From: Pseudomonas rustica
Lineage (GTDB): Bacteria > Pseudomonadota > Gammaproteobacteria > Pseudomonadales > Pseudomonadaceae
DNA length: 64,000 nucleotides
Direction of reading: 5' to 3'
Assembly: GCF_018336155.1 (NCBI RefSeq)
Contig: NZ_JAGYHF010000006.1
Span: 310,001 to 374,000, forward strand
Shown: in pieces, positions 35,436-45,688 of the stretch
How positions within the stretch are numbered: position 1 is the first letter of the stretch
Layout: every line of letters begins with the position of its first letter
The notes under the pieces: model-generated
What the model was told of the DNA's origin: nothing
What the model saw: the letters and a program-made list of their open reading frames with translations, nothing else
Database searches by the model: none
Translations under genes and position numbers: made by a program

Positions 35436-37745
35436 CTATTTGCGCAGCAGGCGCAAACCGTTGAACACCACCAACAGGCTCACGCCCATGTCGGCGAACA
35501 CCGCCATCCACATGGTGGCGAGTCCGGCGAAGGTTACCGCAAGAAAGATCGCTTTGATCACCAGTGCCAACGCGATGTTCTGTTTCAGGATGCTCGCGGT
35601 GTTGCGCGACAGGCTAATGAACGCCGGGATCTTGCGCAGATCGTCGTCCATCAGGGCGACATCAGCGGTTTCGATCGCCGTGTCGGTGCCAGCAGCGGCC
35701 ATGGCGAAACCGATCTCGGCGCGGGCCAGTGCCGGCGCGTCGTTGATGCCGTCGCCGACCATGCCCACACGATGGCCCTGCTTGTACAGATCTTCAATGG
35801 CTTGCAGTTTGTCGGTTGGCAGCAAATCACCGCGAGCTTCGTCGATGCCGACCTGCGCGGCAATCGCCTGCGCGGTGTGGACGTTGTCGCCAGTGAGCAT
35901 CAAGGTTTTCACCCCGAGTTCATGCAACTGACGGATTGCTTCGCGGCTGGTTTCCTTGACGGTATCGGCCACGGCGAACAGCGCCAGTGGGCCGGAGCTG
36001 TCGAGCAGCAGCACCACGGATTTGCCCTGTTTCTCCAGCGCGAAGAGTTTTTCTTCCAGTGCTGGCGAGCACAGGCCGAGCTCTTCGACCAGACGATGGT
36101 TGCCCAAGTGATAAGTCTGGCCGTTGATTTCGCCTTTGACGCCACGGCCGCCCAGCGCTTCGAAGTTATCCACAATCAACGCATCGAAGTTTTTATCCAC
36201 AGCGGCGTTGGCGATGGCCAGCGACACCGGGTGATCGGAGCGACCGGCCAATGCTGCAGCGATGGCCGGCGCCGTGGCATCGGCGGTTGGGTCGAGGGAC
36301 AGGTAATCGGTCTGCACCGGTTTGCCGTGGGTGATCGTGCCGGTTTTATCCAGCGCCAGATAATCCAGTTTGAAACCGCCCTCCAGGTACACGCCGCCCT
36401 TGACCAGAATGCCTTTGCGCGCCGCTGCGGCGAGGCCGCTGACGATGGTCACCGGGGTGGAAATCACCAGTGCACACGGGCACGCGACCACCAGCAACAC
36501 CAGCGCGCGGTAGATCCAGTCGAACCACACAGCGCCCATGAACAGCGGCGGAATGATCGCCACGGCCAAGGCAAAGACGAACACCACAGGCGTGTAGATT
36601 TTCGAGAACTGATCGACGAAACGCTGGGTCGGCGCGCGCGCGCCTTGGGCCTGTTCGACGGCGTGGATGATTCGCGCCAGCGTCGAGTTGTTCGCCGCAG
36701 CGGTAACCGCGTATTCCAGCGAACCAGCCTGATTGATGGTGCCGGCGAAGACTTTGTCGCCGATGGTTTTTTCTACCGGCAGGCTTTCCCCGGTGATCGG
36801 CGCCTGGTCGATGGTCGAGTTGCCGCTGAGCACTTCACCGTCCAGCGCAATACGCTCGCCCGGTTTCACCCGCACGCGCGCGCCGAGTTCGACGCTTTTT
36901 ACGTCTTGTTCAATCCACGAACCGTCAGCCTGCAGCACCGTGGCTTGCTCTGGCGTCATCTGCATCAGGCCGCTGATCGCATTGCGCGCACGGTCAAGCG
37001 AACGCGCTTCGATCAGCTCGGCGACGGTGAACAGGAACATCACCATCGCCGCTTCCGGCCACTGGCCGATGAGGATGGCACCGGTCACGGCGATGCTCAT
37101 CAGCGCGTTGATGTTGAGGTTGCGGTTCTTCAGGGCGATCCAGCCCTTTTTGTAGGTGGTCAGGCCACCGCTGAGGATCGACACCAGCGCGATAATCGCC
37201 ACCACCCAGGTGGGCGCGGCGTTGGTGAAGTGGATGACTTCAGCGGCGAGCGCACCAATGCCGGACAACGCCAGCGGCCACCAGTGTTTTTTCACTGGCG
37301 CCGGGGCTGGCGAATCGACGCCCGCCTCCAGCGGCTCGGCGTGCATGCCGAGGGATTTGATCGCTTCGGTGATGGGCTCGGTACCCGGCAGATTGTGGGT
37401 CACGCCAAGTACACGGTTGATCAGATTGAATTCCAACTGCTGCACGCCGGCGAGTTTGCCGAGCTTGTTCTGGATCAGCGTCTGCTCGGTCGGGCAATCC
37501 ATCGCCTCGATGCGGAAACTGCTCAGCCGCGCATCGGCACTGGTTTTCTCGCTCAGTTGCACCAACGCAGGCGCGGCGGCTGTCGACGAGCAGCAGGCGT
37601 CATCGTGCGCATGAACCGGTGCCGGTGCCGCGATTTTCGACCCGCAGCAAGAATCGCCGCCCTGTGAATGCTTATGCACAGGCTGCAATTTATGACTGTG
37701 ATCGTGGCCGTCGCCGGGCTTGTGGGTGTGCTGGGAATCGCTCAT
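35436..37745 (-). CDS. cadA: Cd2+/Zn2+/Pb2+-exporting P-type ATPase
   Basis: A 769-residue P1B-type ATPase that pumps divalent soft metals out of the cytoplasm. The first 75 residues are rich in His and Cys (HTHKP, HDHSH, CCGSK, CCSST). One metal-binding domain follows with a MDCPTE motif. The transmembrane CPC is in VACPCALVIS, the phosphorylation site is DKTGT and the hinge is GDGINDAPAL. Divergent from cadR with a MerR-type promoter between. Co2+ transport is less likely than Cd/Zn/Pb given the CPC and N-terminus. Confidence 0.93.
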   Translation of the reverse strand: MSDSQHTHKPGDGHDHSHKLQPVHKHSQGGDSCCGSKIAAPAPVHAHDDACCSSTAAAPALVQLSEKTSADARLSSFRIEAMDCPTEQTLIQNKLGKLAGVQQLEFNLINRVLGVTHNLPGTEPITEAIKSLGMHAEPLEAGVDSPAPAPVKKHWWPLALSGIGALAAEVIHFTNAAPTWVVAIIALVSILSGGLTTYKKGWIALKNRNLNINALMSIAVTGAILIGQWPEAAMVMFLFTVAELIEARSLDRARNAISGLMQMTPEQATVLQADGSWIEQDVKSVELGARVRVKPGERIALDGEVLSGNSTIDQAPITGESLPVEKTIGDKVFAGTINQAGSLEYAVTAAANNSTLARIIHAVEQAQGARAPTQRFVDQFSKIYTPVVFVFALAVAIIPPLFMGAVWFDWIYRALVLLVVACPCALVISTPVTIVSGLAAAARKGILVKGGVYLEGGFKLDYLALDKTGTITHGKPVQTDYLSLDPTADATAPAIAAALAGRSDHPVSLAIANAAVDKNFDALIVDNFEALGGRGVKGEINGQTYHLGNHRLVEELGLCSPALEEKLFALEKQGKSVVLLLDSSGPLALFAVADTVKETSREAIRQLHELGVKTLMLTGDNVHTAQAIAAQVGIDEARGDLLPTDKLQAIEDLYKQGHRVGMVGDGINDAPALARAEIGFAMAAAGTDTAIETADVALMDDDLRKIPAFISLSRNTASILKQNIALALVIKAIFLAVTFAGLATMWMAVFADMGVSLLVVFNGLRLLRK

Positions 37746-37770
37746 TGGTCGCGTCCATGAAGGTGCCTGT

Positions 37771-37806
37771 TGCCAAGTAAAGACCCTGTAGCCACTATAG
37801 GGTCAA
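37771..37806 (-). promoter_or_regulatory. cadA promoter with MerR-type operator
   Basis: On the minus strand TTGACC (37801-37806) and TTTACT (37776-37781) are 19 bases apart, the long spacer typical of MerR-controlled promoters. The spacer lies in the dyad ACCCTGTAG...CTATAGGGT (37783-37803), the expected CadR site. On the plus strand TTGCCA, 20 bases and TATAGG could drive cadR. Confidence 0.82.
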
Positions 37807-37829
37807 GCACCCTTTTGGAGATTGCCGTC

Positions 37830-38279
37830 ATGAAGATCGGAGAACTGGCCAAACTCACCGACTGCGCCGTGGAAACCATCCGCTACTACGAGCGCGAAAA
37901 CCTCCTGCCGGAGCCGGCCCGCAGCGACGGCAACTACCGCGTCTACACCCAGGCCCACGCCGAACGCCTGACCTTCATCCGCAACTGCCGCACCCTCGAC
38001 ATGACCCTCGAAGAAATCCGCAGCCTGCTGGCCATGCGTGACAGCCCGCAAGATCAGTGTGAAAGCGTGAACACGCTGATCGATGAACACATCCAGCATG
38101 TGAAGGCGCGGATTGATGGGTTGCTGGCGTTGCAGACACAACTGCTCGACCTGCGCCAACGCTGTGGCGAAGGGCCGGGGGCGGATCAATGCGGGATTTT
38201 GCAGCGACTGGAAGTGAGTGGCGGAGTCGTCGCCACCGAAGTCGAACACTCCCACGTAGGCCGCAGCCACGGCCACTAA
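37830..38279 (+). CDS. cadR: Cd(II)-responsive MerR-family regulator CadR
   Basis: A 149-residue metal sensor. N-terminal MKIGELAKLTDCAVETIRYYE is the MerR winged helix-turn-helix. A dimerisation helix follows, then the metal loop with Cys residues (CGEGPGADQC). The C-terminus is His-rich (HSHVGRSHGH), as in Pseudomonas putida CadR, where the tail binds a second Cd ion. It represses and, with Cd, untwists the long-spacer cadA promoter. The ATG at 37830 is preferred to a start 20 codons upstream. Confidence 0.92.
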   Translation: MKIGELAKLTDCAVETIRYYERENLLPEPARSDGNYRVYTQAHAERLTFIRNCRTLDMTLEEIRSLLAMRDSPQDQCESVNTLIDEHIQHVKARIDGLLALQTQLLDLRQRCGEGPGADQCGILQRLEVSGGVVATEVEHSHVGRSHGH

Positions 38280-38297
38280 AGAACACCGCATAACGCT

Positions 38298-38395
38298 CGT
38301 TCCCATGCTCCGCGTGGGAATGCCGCCATGGACGCTCCGCGTCCAAAGTGACGCAGAGCGTCACGGGATTCATTCCCACGCAGAGCGTGGGAACG
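38298..38395. repeat. Long inverted repeat, family D
   Basis: The arms CGTTCCCATGCTCCGCGTGG and CGCAGAGCGTGGGAACG enclose an inner hairpin around TGACGCAGAGCGTCA. It lies between convergent cadR and thyA. Confidence 0.88.
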
Positions 38396-38405
38396 ATCCT
38401 ACCGA

Positions 38406-39377
38406 CTAGACCGCCATTGGCGCGGTCATTGGTGCGTGGTGTTCGTAGCCTTCCAGCGAGAAATCACTTGGTTCGACCAGTTCCAGCCATTCCGGCTGGT
38501 ACACGCCAGTCTTGGCAAACTCCGGCACGCGATCGGAGATTTTCAGCTTAGGCATGGCGAACGGCTCGCGCTTGAGCTGTTCGTTGAGCATGTCCAGGTG
38601 GTTCTCGTAGACGTGCGCATCACCGATGAAATAGGTGAACCAGCGCGGCGTGTAGCCGGTCAGGCGACCGATCAGGCTCAGCAGCGCGGCGCCTTCGGTG
38701 AGGTTGAACGGCGTGCCCAGGCCCAGATCATTCGAGCGAATGTAGAGGGTCAGGGAGATTTCCTTGGTCTCGACATTCGGGTGGAACTGGTACAGCAGGT
38801 GGCACGGCGGCAGGGCCATTTCATCCAGCTGAGCGACGTTCCAGCCGTGGAACAGAATCCGGCGGCTGCCCGGATCCTTGATGATCGTGTCGACGCACTG
38901 ACGCACCTGGTCGATGGCTTTGTACAGCACCACGTAGGCCTGGCCGTCTTCTTCGCCCTGAGCGATCTGCTTGTAGCCGTTGCTCAAGGTTTGTTCGATG
39001 GCGGCGCTGTTGCTCAGCGGGATCTGCTTGTACGCCGGCCATTTGCGCCATTGCACGCCGTAGATTTCGCCGAGGTCGTCGTCGCCCTGACGGAACGGGT
39101 TGGCCAGCCACTGCGCGTTTTCGTTGGCGTTCTGATCCCAGACCTTGCAGCCCAGCGCACGGAATTCAGCGGCGTTGTTCACGCCACGAAGAAATCCGCA
39201 CATCTCGCCGATGGCCGATTTGAAGGCCATTTTGCGCGTGGTGATCGCCGGGAAACCTTCCTGCAGATCGAAACGCAGCATCGCACCCGGGAAACTGATG
39301 GTGTTGATGCCGGTGCGGTTGGCCTGTTTGCTGCCGTTCTGAATGACGTGCGAGACCAGTTCGAGATATTGCTTCAT
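38406..39377 (-). CDS. thyA: Thymidylate synthase
   Basis: A 323-residue enzyme that methylates dUMP with methylene-tetrahydrofolate. The nucleophile is in PPCHLLYQF, with the Arg pair near [14 protein letters not shown] and the Asp/Asn dUMP site in [11 protein letters not shown]. It is longer than E. coli ThyA (264) because of an insert, as is usual in Pseudomonas. It follows lgt by 50 bases in a minus-strand run tauE-lgt-thyA. Its product dihydrofolate is recycled by FolA (25.1 kb). Confidence 0.96.
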   Translation of the reverse strand: MKQYLELVSHVIQNGSKQANRTGINTISFPGAMLRFDLQEGFPAITTRKMAFKSAIGEMCGFLRGVNNAAEFRALGCKVWDQNANENAQWLANPFRQGDDDLGEIYGVQWRKWPAYKQIPLSNSAAIEQTLSNGYKQIAQGEEDGQAYVVLYKAIDQVRQCVDTIIKDPGSRRILFHGWNVAQLDEMALPPCHLLYQFHPNVETKEISLTLYIRSNDLGLGTPFNLTEGAALLSLIGRLTGYTPRWFTYFIGDAHVYENHLDMLNEQLKREPFAMPKLKISDRVPEFAKTGVYQPEWLELVEPSDFSLEGYEHHAPMTAPMAV

Positions 39378-39427
39378 GAGTTACCTGTGTCCTTTGAGCC
39401 CCGACGTCGCGCGCCGGGGTTCGTAGT

Positions 39428-40243
39428 TTAAGCCGTCGGCGCCAGCGGTGCTGCCGGTGCGCGACGATAGGCCAGCCAGATCAGGAACAGCCCGCCGACG
39501 ATCATCGGCACGCAAAGCACCTGGCCCATGGTCAGCCAGTTCCAGGCCAAGTAGCCGAGTTGCGCATCCGGTACGCGAACGAATTCGACGATGAACCGGA
39601 AGATGCCGTAGAACAGCGCGAACATGCCGGAAACGGCCATGGTCGGACGCGGCTTGCGCGAGAAAATCCACAGGATCAGGAACAGCGCCACGCCTTCGAG
39701 TGCGAACTGATACAGCTGCGACGGGTGACGCGGCAGTTGCGCCGGGTCGCTGAATGGCGGGAAGACCATGGCCCACGGTACGTCGGTGGCTTTGCCCCAC
39801 AACTCGGCGTTGATGAAGTTACCGATGCGCCCGGCGCCCAGACCGATCGGCACCATTGGTGCGACGAAGTCCATCAACTGGAAGAACGACTTGCCATTGC
39901 GCTTGCCGAACCACAACGCGGCCAGCATCACCCCGATGAAGCCGCCGTGGAACGACATGCCGCCCTTCCACACTTCGAAAATCAGCGTCGGGTTGGCCAG
40001 ATAAGCGCTCAGATCGTAGAACAGCACATAGCCCAGACGTCCGCCGACGATCACGCCCATCGACATCCAGAAGACCATGTCGGAGAGTTTCTCCTTGGTC
40101 CAGGTCGGGTCGAAACGGTTGAGCCGGCGCGACGCCAGCAGCCACGCACCGCCGATGCCGATCAGGTACATCAGACCGTACCAGTGGATTTTCAGCGGAC
40201 CGATGGCCAGGGCCACCGGGTCGATCTGCGGGTAAGGCAGCAT
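39428..40243 (-). CDS. lgt: Phosphatidylglycerol:prolipoprotein diacylglyceryl transferase
   Basis: A 271-residue inner-membrane enzyme that adds diacylglycerol to lipobox cysteines, first step of lipoprotein maturation. About seven membrane segments. The signature [13 protein letters not shown] is intact (residues about 138-150), with the conserved MSFHGG further upstream. The lgt-thyA order is common in gammaproteobacteria. Confidence 0.96.
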   Translation of the reverse strand: MLPYPQIDPVALAIGPLKIHWYGLMYLIGIGGAWLLASRRLNRFDPTWTKEKLSDMVFWMSMGVIVGGRLGYVLFYDLSAYLANPTLIFEVWKGGMSFHGGFIGVMLAALWFGKRNGKSFFQLMDFVAPMVPIGLGAGRIGNFINAELWGKATDVPWAMVFPPFSDPAQLPRHPSQLYQFALEGVALFLILWIFSRKPRPTMAVSGMFALFYGIFRFIVEFVRVPDAQLGYLAWNWLTMGQVLCVPMIVGGLFLIWLAYRRAPAAPLAPTA

Positions 40244-40322
40244 TGCGACTCCTCGTTAGAGTTGAAACCAAAATTCCCGGGCGACGCTGCCACCTCAGGA
40301 TTAAGCCAGGATTGCGACGCGG

Positions 40323-41105
40323 CTAAAGCAGAAAGCTCAAACCCACGCTGAACAGCAAAGCGGCGAACAGCCGTTTCAGCAAGCGCGGCGACAACCTGTG
40401 CGCCAATCGCGCACCGATGCGGGCGAAGATCATGCTGGTCAGGGCAATGCCCAATAACGCCGGCAAATACACAAAACCGAGACTATGCGGCGGCAACAAC
40501 GGATCGTGCCACCCCAGAATCATGAAACTTAATGCACTGACCAAGGCAATCGGCAGACCGCAAGCCGATGACGTCGCCACCGCTTGCTGCATCGGCACAC
40601 TGCGCCAGGTCAGGAACGGCACGGTCAGCGAACCGCCGCCAACGCCAAAAATCGCCGAGGCCCAACCGATCACACTGCCGGCCACGGTCAGACCCACTTT
40701 GCCCGGCACGGTTCGACTGGCCTTGGGTTTGACGTCCAGCGCCAACTGCACCGAGATCACCAAAGCGAACACGCCGATGATCTTTTGCAGGTGCGGCCCG
40801 GAAATCGCCTCGGCCGTCACTGCACCGAAACCGGCGCCGAGCAGGATACCCACGGCCATCCACATAAAGATCGGCCAGCGCACTGCGCCTCGACGATGAT
40901 GCTCACGCACGGCGTTGACCGAGGTGAAAATAATCGTCGCCAGCGACGTGCCGACTGCCAGATGCGTGAGGATCGACTGGTCGAAGCCCTGCAAGGTAAA
41001 ACTGAACACCAGCACCGGGACAATAATGATCCCGCCGCCCACCCCGAACAGCCCGGCCAGCACGCCAGCACAGGCGCCCAGCGCCAGATAGAGCAGAAAT
41101 TCCAT
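40323..41105 (-). CDS. TauE/SafE family membrane permease
   Basis: A 260-residue inner-membrane protein with about eight spans, of the TauE/SafE (DUF81) family exporting or importing small anions such as sulfite, sulfoacetate or sulfate. The family's LAGLFGVGGGIIIVP near the N-terminus is repeated in the second half (AIFGVGGGSLTVP). The start at 41105 gives MEFLLYLALG; a much longer upstream frame runs into the intergenic region and lacks similarity. Its ligand is unknown. Confidence 0.85.
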   Translation of the reverse strand: MEFLLYLALGACAGVLAGLFGVGGGIIIVPVLVFSFTLQGFDQSILTHLAVGTSLATIIFTSVNAVREHHRRGAVRWPIFMWMAVGILLGAGFGAVTAEAISGPHLQKIIGVFALVISVQLALDVKPKASRTVPGKVGLTVAGSVIGWASAIFGVGGGSLTVPFLTWRSVPMQQAVATSSACGLPIALVSALSFMILGWHDPLLPPHSLGFVYLPALLGIALTSMIFARIGARLAHRLSPRLLKRLFAALLFSVGLSFLL

Positions 41106-41234
41106 GTCCCTCTCCCAGACGCATCCCGAAACCGGAGCGGCATGGTAACGGATGCATGGCCTCCTGCTCCACTTGCGATGGATGCACGGGCGCTGGATGC
41201 GTAGAGTGAGCAAAAAACACACAAGGATCACCTT

Positions 41235-41981
41235 ATGTGCCTGATTGTTTTCGCCTGGCGCCCGGGCCATGCCCAGCCGCTGATCGTCGCGGCCAACCGT
41301 GACGAATTCTACGCCCGACCGAGCCTGCCGCTGGCGCCATGGCCCGAAGCGCCGCACGTGCACGCGGGGCGCGATCTTGAGGCTGGGGGCACCTGGCTGG
41401 GGATTGGCGCTAATGGGCGCTTTGCGGCGCTGACCAATATTCGTGATCCGCAGCAGCCGCCGGCGCGCAAATCGCGAGGGGAACTGGTGGCGCGGTTTCT
41501 GACCGGTGATCTGTCGATTGATGATTATTTGATCGATGTGGTTGGGCGTTCGGCGGAATATGCCGGGTTTAACCTGCTGCTCGGCAACAGCCATGAGTTG
41601 TGGCATTTCAATGCAAGGTTGTCGGAGCCGGTGATGTTGGCGGCTGGCGTCTATGGGTTATCCAATGCGGGGCTGGATACGCCTTGGCCGAAGTTGCTCA
41701 AGGCCAAGGCTGCGTTGAGTGCAGTGCTGGATGATCCGCAACCAGAGCTTTTGCTGGGGTTGTTGAGTGATGCGCAGGTTGCGCCGTCGGCTGAGCTGCC
41801 GGATACCGGTGTGGGGATGGCGACGGAGACGTTGTTGTCGAGTGTGTTTATTGCCAGCCAGAGTTATGGGACGCGGGCGAGTACGGCGTTGGTGGTGCAG
41901 ACGGATGGGACGCGGCGGATGGTCGAGCGGAGTTTTGGGCCGTATGGCGGGCATTTGGGCGAGGTGGAGATTGTTGTTTAG
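41235..41981 (+). CDS. NRDE (TANGO2-like) family protein
   Basis: A 248-residue protein whose N-terminus MCLIVFAW and the motif AANRDEFYARP place it in the NRDE/TANGO2 family. It also has GGTWLGIGANGRFAALTN, which recalls Ntn-hydrolase proteins, with Cys2 as a possible nucleophile after methionine removal. Bacterial members are little characterised; heme handling has been proposed for some relatives. Divergent from the TauE gene. Confidence 0.83.
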   Translation: MCLIVFAWRPGHAQPLIVAANRDEFYARPSLPLAPWPEAPHVHAGRDLEAGGTWLGIGANGRFAALTNIRDPQQPPARKSRGELVARFLTGDLSIDDYLIDVVGRSAEYAGFNLLLGNSHELWHFNARLSEPVMLAAGVYGLSNAGLDTPWPKLLKAKAALSAVLDDPQPELLLGLLSDAQVAPSAELPDTGVGMATETLLSSVFIASQSYGTRASTALVVQTDGTRRMVERSFGPYGGHLGEVEIVV

Positions 41982-42000
41982 CGGTGTTTGAACTGACGCC

Positions 42001-42082
42001 TTCGCGAGCAAGCCCGCTCCCACATTCGACCACATTCCAAGATTAGAACGCGGTCAAATGTGGGAGCGGGCTTGCTCGCGAA
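42001..42082. repeat. Long inverted repeat, family C
   Basis: The arms TTCGCGAGCAAGCCCGCTCC and GGAGCGGGCTTGCTCGCGAA, 24 bases each and perfect, lie between convergent NRDE and ptsP genes. Confidence 0.93.
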
Positions 42083-42097
42083 GAGGCCCTCAAGGTT

Positions 42098-44377
42098 TTA
42101 GAGAGCCTTGACGACCGCCGGCGGATTCATCTTCGACAACCCAAGGTTCTTCAGCGCCAATTGCAGCGAGCTGTGGATAACTTGCGGGTTGTCGATGGTC
42201 ATCAGTTCAGCCAGCAAATCCTTGGCCTTGCTCAAATTCACCTGACGCAACATCCACTTCACCTTCGGCAAGTTGGTGGCGTTCATCGACAAACTATCGA
42301 AGCCCATCGCCATCAACAGCACCGCCGCCGCCGGATCACCGGCCATCTCGCCGCAGATACTCACCGGTTTGCCTTCCGCATGCGCATCACGCACCACCGT
42401 TTGCAGGGCTTGCAACACCGCCGGATGCAGGTAGTCGTAAAGATCGGCCACACGCGGGTTGTTACGGTCGACCGCCAGCAAATACTGGGTCAAATCGTTG
42501 GAGCCGACCGAAAGGAAGTCGACCATCCGCGCCAATTCCTTGGTCTGATACACCGCCGCCGGAATTTCGATCATCACGCCAATCGGCGGCATCGGCACGT
42601 CGGTGCCTTCGTCGCGCACTTCGCCCCAGGCCCGGTGGATCAGGTGCAGGGCTTCTTCGAGTTCATGGGTGCCGGAGATCATCGGCAGCAGAATCCGCAG
42701 GTTGTTCAGGCCTTCGCTGGCCTTGAGCATCGCGCGGGTCTGCACCAGGAAGATTTCCGGGTGGTCGAGGGTGACGCGGATGCCGCGCCAGCCGAGGAAC
42801 GGGTTGTCTTCCTTGATCGGGAAATACGACAGCGACTTGTCACCGCCGATGTCGAGGCTGCGCATGGTCACCGGTTGCGGGTGGAACGCGGCGAGTTGCT
42901 CGCGGTAGATCGCCAGTTGTTCCTTCTCGCTCGGGAAGCGCTGGTTGATCATGAACGGCACTTCGGTGCGGTACAGGCCGACACCTTCGGCGCCACGCTT
43001 CTGCGCCCGCGCCACATCGGCGAGCAGACCGGTGTTGACCCACAGCGGCATGCGGTGGCCATCGAGGGTCACGCACGGCAGGTCGCGCAGGGTGTCGAGG
43101 CCCAGCGCCAGTTGTTTCTCTTCTTCGACGACTTCAGCGAACTGCTTGCGCAGCACTTCGCTCGGGTTGGTGTAAACCTCGCCGCGTGTGCCGTCGACGA
43201 TCATTTCGATACCGTCGACCTTGGCGTACGGCAGGTCGACCAGACCCATCACCGTCGGAATGCCCATCGCCCGGGCAAGGATCGCCACGTGCGAGTTACC
43301 CGAACCGAGTACCGAAACCAGACCGACCAGCGTGCCTTCCGGAACCTCGCCGAGCATTGCCGGCGTCAGTTCTTCGCTGACCAGAATGGTTTTTTCCGGG
43401 TAGACCAGGTTCTGCTGACGCTCTTCCTGCAAATAGGCGAGCAGACGGCGACCGAGATCTTTGACGTCCGACGCCCGCTCACGCAGGTAGGCGTCGTCCA
43501 TCAGTTCGAAACGGTTGACGTGTTCCGTAACCACCTGACGCAGCGCGCCCTGCGCCCACTGGCCGGTCTTGATCACGGTGGTGATTTCGCTGCCCAGCGA
43601 GGCATCGTCGAGCATCATCAGATAGACGTCGAACAGCGCGCGCTCTTCCGGGCGCAGCTGCGTCGCGAGTTTGGCCGACAACGCGCGCATGTCGGCGCGC
43701 ACACCTTCGATGGCGGTCTTGAACAGCGCCAGCTCAGCGTCGATGTCGGTGATGTTTTTGTCCGGCACCACGTCGAGATCGGCCGGCGGCAACATGACCA
43801 CCGCCGTACCGACCGCCGCACCCGGTGAACCCGGCACGCCGACGAACTTGGCTTCCTGAATGCCCTTGCCCTGACGGCCCAGACCCCGGATCGAACCGGT
43901 GGCCTCGGCGTGGGCGATAACGCCGGCGAGCTGCGCGCTCATGGTCACGAGGAAGGCTTCTTCACCTTCATCGAACTGGCGGCGTTCTTTTTGCTGGATG
44001 ACCAACACGCCGACGACGCGGCGGTGGTGAATGATCGGTGCACCGAGGAACGAGGCGTAACGCTCTTCACCGGTTTCGGCGAAGTAGCGATAGCGCGGGT
44101 GAACAGACGCGTTTTCGAGGTTCAGGGGTTCTTCACGCGTGCCGACCAGACCGACCAGACCTTCGTTGGGTGCCATGCTGACCTTGCCGATCGAGCGCTT
44201 GTTCAAGCCCTCGGTGGCCATCAGGACGAAGCGGTTGGTCTCGGGATCAAGCAGGTAGACCGAGCAGACCTGGCTGCCCATGGCCTCTTTGACGCGCAAC
44301 ACAATAATCCCCAACGCCGCCTTGAGATCCTTGGCGGAGTTAACTTCCTGGACGATCTTGCGCAGCGTATTGAGCAT
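42098..44377 (-). CDS. ptsP: PEP-protein phosphotransferase of the nitrogen PTS (EI-Ntr)
   Basis: A 759-residue cytoplasmic kinase that takes phosphate from PEP and passes it to NPr (PtsO) and then PtsN, linking nitrogen and carbon status to regulation. N-terminal GAF domain (about residues 1-165), as expected of PtsP and absent from sugar EI. The phosphorylatable His is in GNSHVAILARA. The PEP-binding TIM barrel has the catalytic Cys in ICGEMAGDP. It lies 22 bases downstream of rppH, on one transcript. Confidence 0.95.
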   Translation of the reverse strand: MLNTLRKIVQEVNSAKDLKAALGIIVLRVKEAMGSQVCSVYLLDPETNRFVLMATEGLNKRSIGKVSMAPNEGLVGLVGTREEPLNLENASVHPRYRYFAETGEERYASFLGAPIIHHRRVVGVLVIQQKERRQFDEGEEAFLVTMSAQLAGVIAHAEATGSIRGLGRQGKGIQEAKFVGVPGSPGAAVGTAVVMLPPADLDVVPDKNITDIDAELALFKTAIEGVRADMRALSAKLATQLRPEERALFDVYLMMLDDASLGSEITTVIKTGQWAQGALRQVVTEHVNRFELMDDAYLRERASDVKDLGRRLLAYLQEERQQNLVYPEKTILVSEELTPAMLGEVPEGTLVGLVSVLGSGNSHVAILARAMGIPTVMGLVDLPYAKVDGIEMIVDGTRGEVYTNPSEVLRKQFAEVVEEEKQLALGLDTLRDLPCVTLDGHRMPLWVNTGLLADVARAQKRGAEGVGLYRTEVPFMINQRFPSEKEQLAIYREQLAAFHPQPVTMRSLDIGGDKSLSYFPIKEDNPFLGWRGIRVTLDHPEIFLVQTRAMLKASEGLNNLRILLPMISGTHELEEALHLIHRAWGEVRDEGTDVPMPPIGVMIEIPAAVYQTKELARMVDFLSVGSNDLTQYLLAVDRNNPRVADLYDYLHPAVLQALQTVVRDAHAEGKPVSICGEMAGDPAAAVLLMAMGFDSLSMNATNLPKVKWMLRQVNLSKAKDLLAELMTIDNPQVIHSSLQLALKNLGLSKMNPPAVVKAL

Positions 44378-44399
44378 GGCTCGGGGTCGAACTCCGTCG

Positions 44400-44879
44400 T
44401 CAGTCGCGCGCTAAAAGGCGCGGGGCAAGCTCTTTGAGGGCGCGGCGATACACCTCGCGCTTGAATGTCACCACCTGGCCCAACGGATACCAATAGCTGA
44501 CCCAGCGCCAGCCATCGAACTCCGGTTTACCGGTCAAATCCATCCGCACCCGCTGCTCGTTGGAGATCAGGCGCAGGAGAAACCATTTCTGTTTCTGGCC
44601 GATGCACAGCGGTTGGCTGTGGGTACGCACCAGACGTTGCGGCAAACGATAGCGCAACCAGCCCCGAGTACAGGCCAGTATTTCAACATCTTCACGTTCC
44701 AGGCCAACTTCTTCGTTCAGCTCGCGGTACAAGGCGTCTTCCGGCGTCTCTTCAGGGTTGATTCCCCCTTGCGGAAACTGCCAGGCATCTTGATTGATAC
44801 GGCGAGCCCATAGCACCTGGCCGGCGTCATTCGTCAGAATGATCCCGACATTGGGGCGGAAACCATCGGGGTCGATCAC
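44400..44879 (-). CDS. rppH: RNA pyrophosphohydrolase
   Basis: A 159-residue Nudix hydrolase that removes pyrophosphate from the 5' end of mRNA and starts decay by RNase E. The Nudix box is seen in [20 protein letters not shown]. The start is the GTG at 44879, because the family begins with [11 protein letters not shown]; a longer form would add 20 residues without family match. rppH-ptsP is a conserved pair. Confidence 0.94.
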
Positions 44880-45022
44880 GGGCACAACCTCGCAAACGCA
44901 TGTCGCCGCATTGTTCCACAAAGGTTGATGAGGCGGCAACGAAGCTTCCTACCTTATGTGCACTCTTGTGAAAAGACCGTATTCTTGTCGCCTTTTTACA
45001 GACTTATCAGCGGGTAACTGCA

Positions 45023-45679
45023 ATGCGCCTGGCTCTATTCGATTTGGACAACACCCTTCTGGGCGGCGACAGCGATCACGCCTGGGGCGACTATCTGTGT
45101 GAACGCGGCTTCCTCGACCCGATTGCGTACAAAGCGCGCAACGACGAGTTCTATCAGGATTACCTGGCCGGCAAACTGGATAACGCCGCATACCTGAACT
45201 TCTGCCTGGAGATCCTCGGCCGCACCGACATGGCCGTGCTCGAGCAATGGCACAGCGATTACATGCGCGACTGCATCGAACCGATCGTCCTGCCGCAGGC
45301 GCTGGAACTGCTGAAAAAACACCGTGATGCCGGCGACAAACTGGTGATCATCACCGCGACCAACCGTTTCGTCACCGCGCCGATTGCTGTTCGACTGGGC
45401 GTTGAAACTCTGATCGCTACCGAATGTGAAATGGTTGATGGCCGTTATAGCGGGCGTAGCACGGATATTCCGTGCTTCCGTGAAGGCAAGGTGACGCGCC
45501 TGAATCGTTGGCTGGAAGAGACCGGGTATTCGTTGGACGACAGCTATTTCTATAGCGACTCGATGAATGATTTGCCGCTGTTGGAGCAGGTGGCGAATCC
45601 GGTGGCTGTCGATCCGGATCCGAATCTGCGGGCTGAGGCCGAGAAGCGTGGTTGGCCGGTGATTTCGTTGCGCGACTGA
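45023..45679 (+). CDS. HAD-superfamily IB phosphatase (PSP-like)
   Basis: A 218-residue cytoplasmic phosphatase. Motif I is FDLDNT, motif II IITATN, motif III the Lys in REGK and motif [12 protein letters not shown]. These match the HAD-IB (phosphoserine-phosphatase-like, TIGR01490) set. Relatives include histidinol-phosphate and lipid-phosphate phosphatases. Divergent from rppH with 143 bases between. The true substrate is unknown; serine synthesis (serA is in the window) is one possibility, but Pseudomonas has a separate SerB. Confidence 0.85.
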   Translation: MRLALFDLDNTLLGGDSDHAWGDYLCERGFLDPIAYKARNDEFYQDYLAGKLDNAAYLNFCLEILGRTDMAVLEQWHSDYMRDCIEPIVLPQALELLKKHRDAGDKLVIITATNRFVTAPIAVRLGVETLIATECEMVDGRYSGRSTDIPCFREGKVTRLNRWLEETGYSLDDSYFYSDSMNDLPLLEQVANPVAVDPDPNLRAEAEKRGWPVISLRD

Positions 45680-45688
45680 AGATCAACA

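Noticed and set aside
35772..37667. Plus-strand 631-codon open frame
   Set aside because: Antisense to cadA, whose CPC, DKTGT and GDGIND motifs are unambiguous.
40323..41606. A 427-residue form of the TauE/SafE protein
   Set aside because: The extra 167 residues run antisense through the start of the NRDE gene and lack any family match; the ATG at 41105 gives a normal-length protein.
42161..43828. Plus-strand 555-codon open frame
   Set aside because: Antisense to ptsP. Its translation is His/Arg/Gln-rich without domains.
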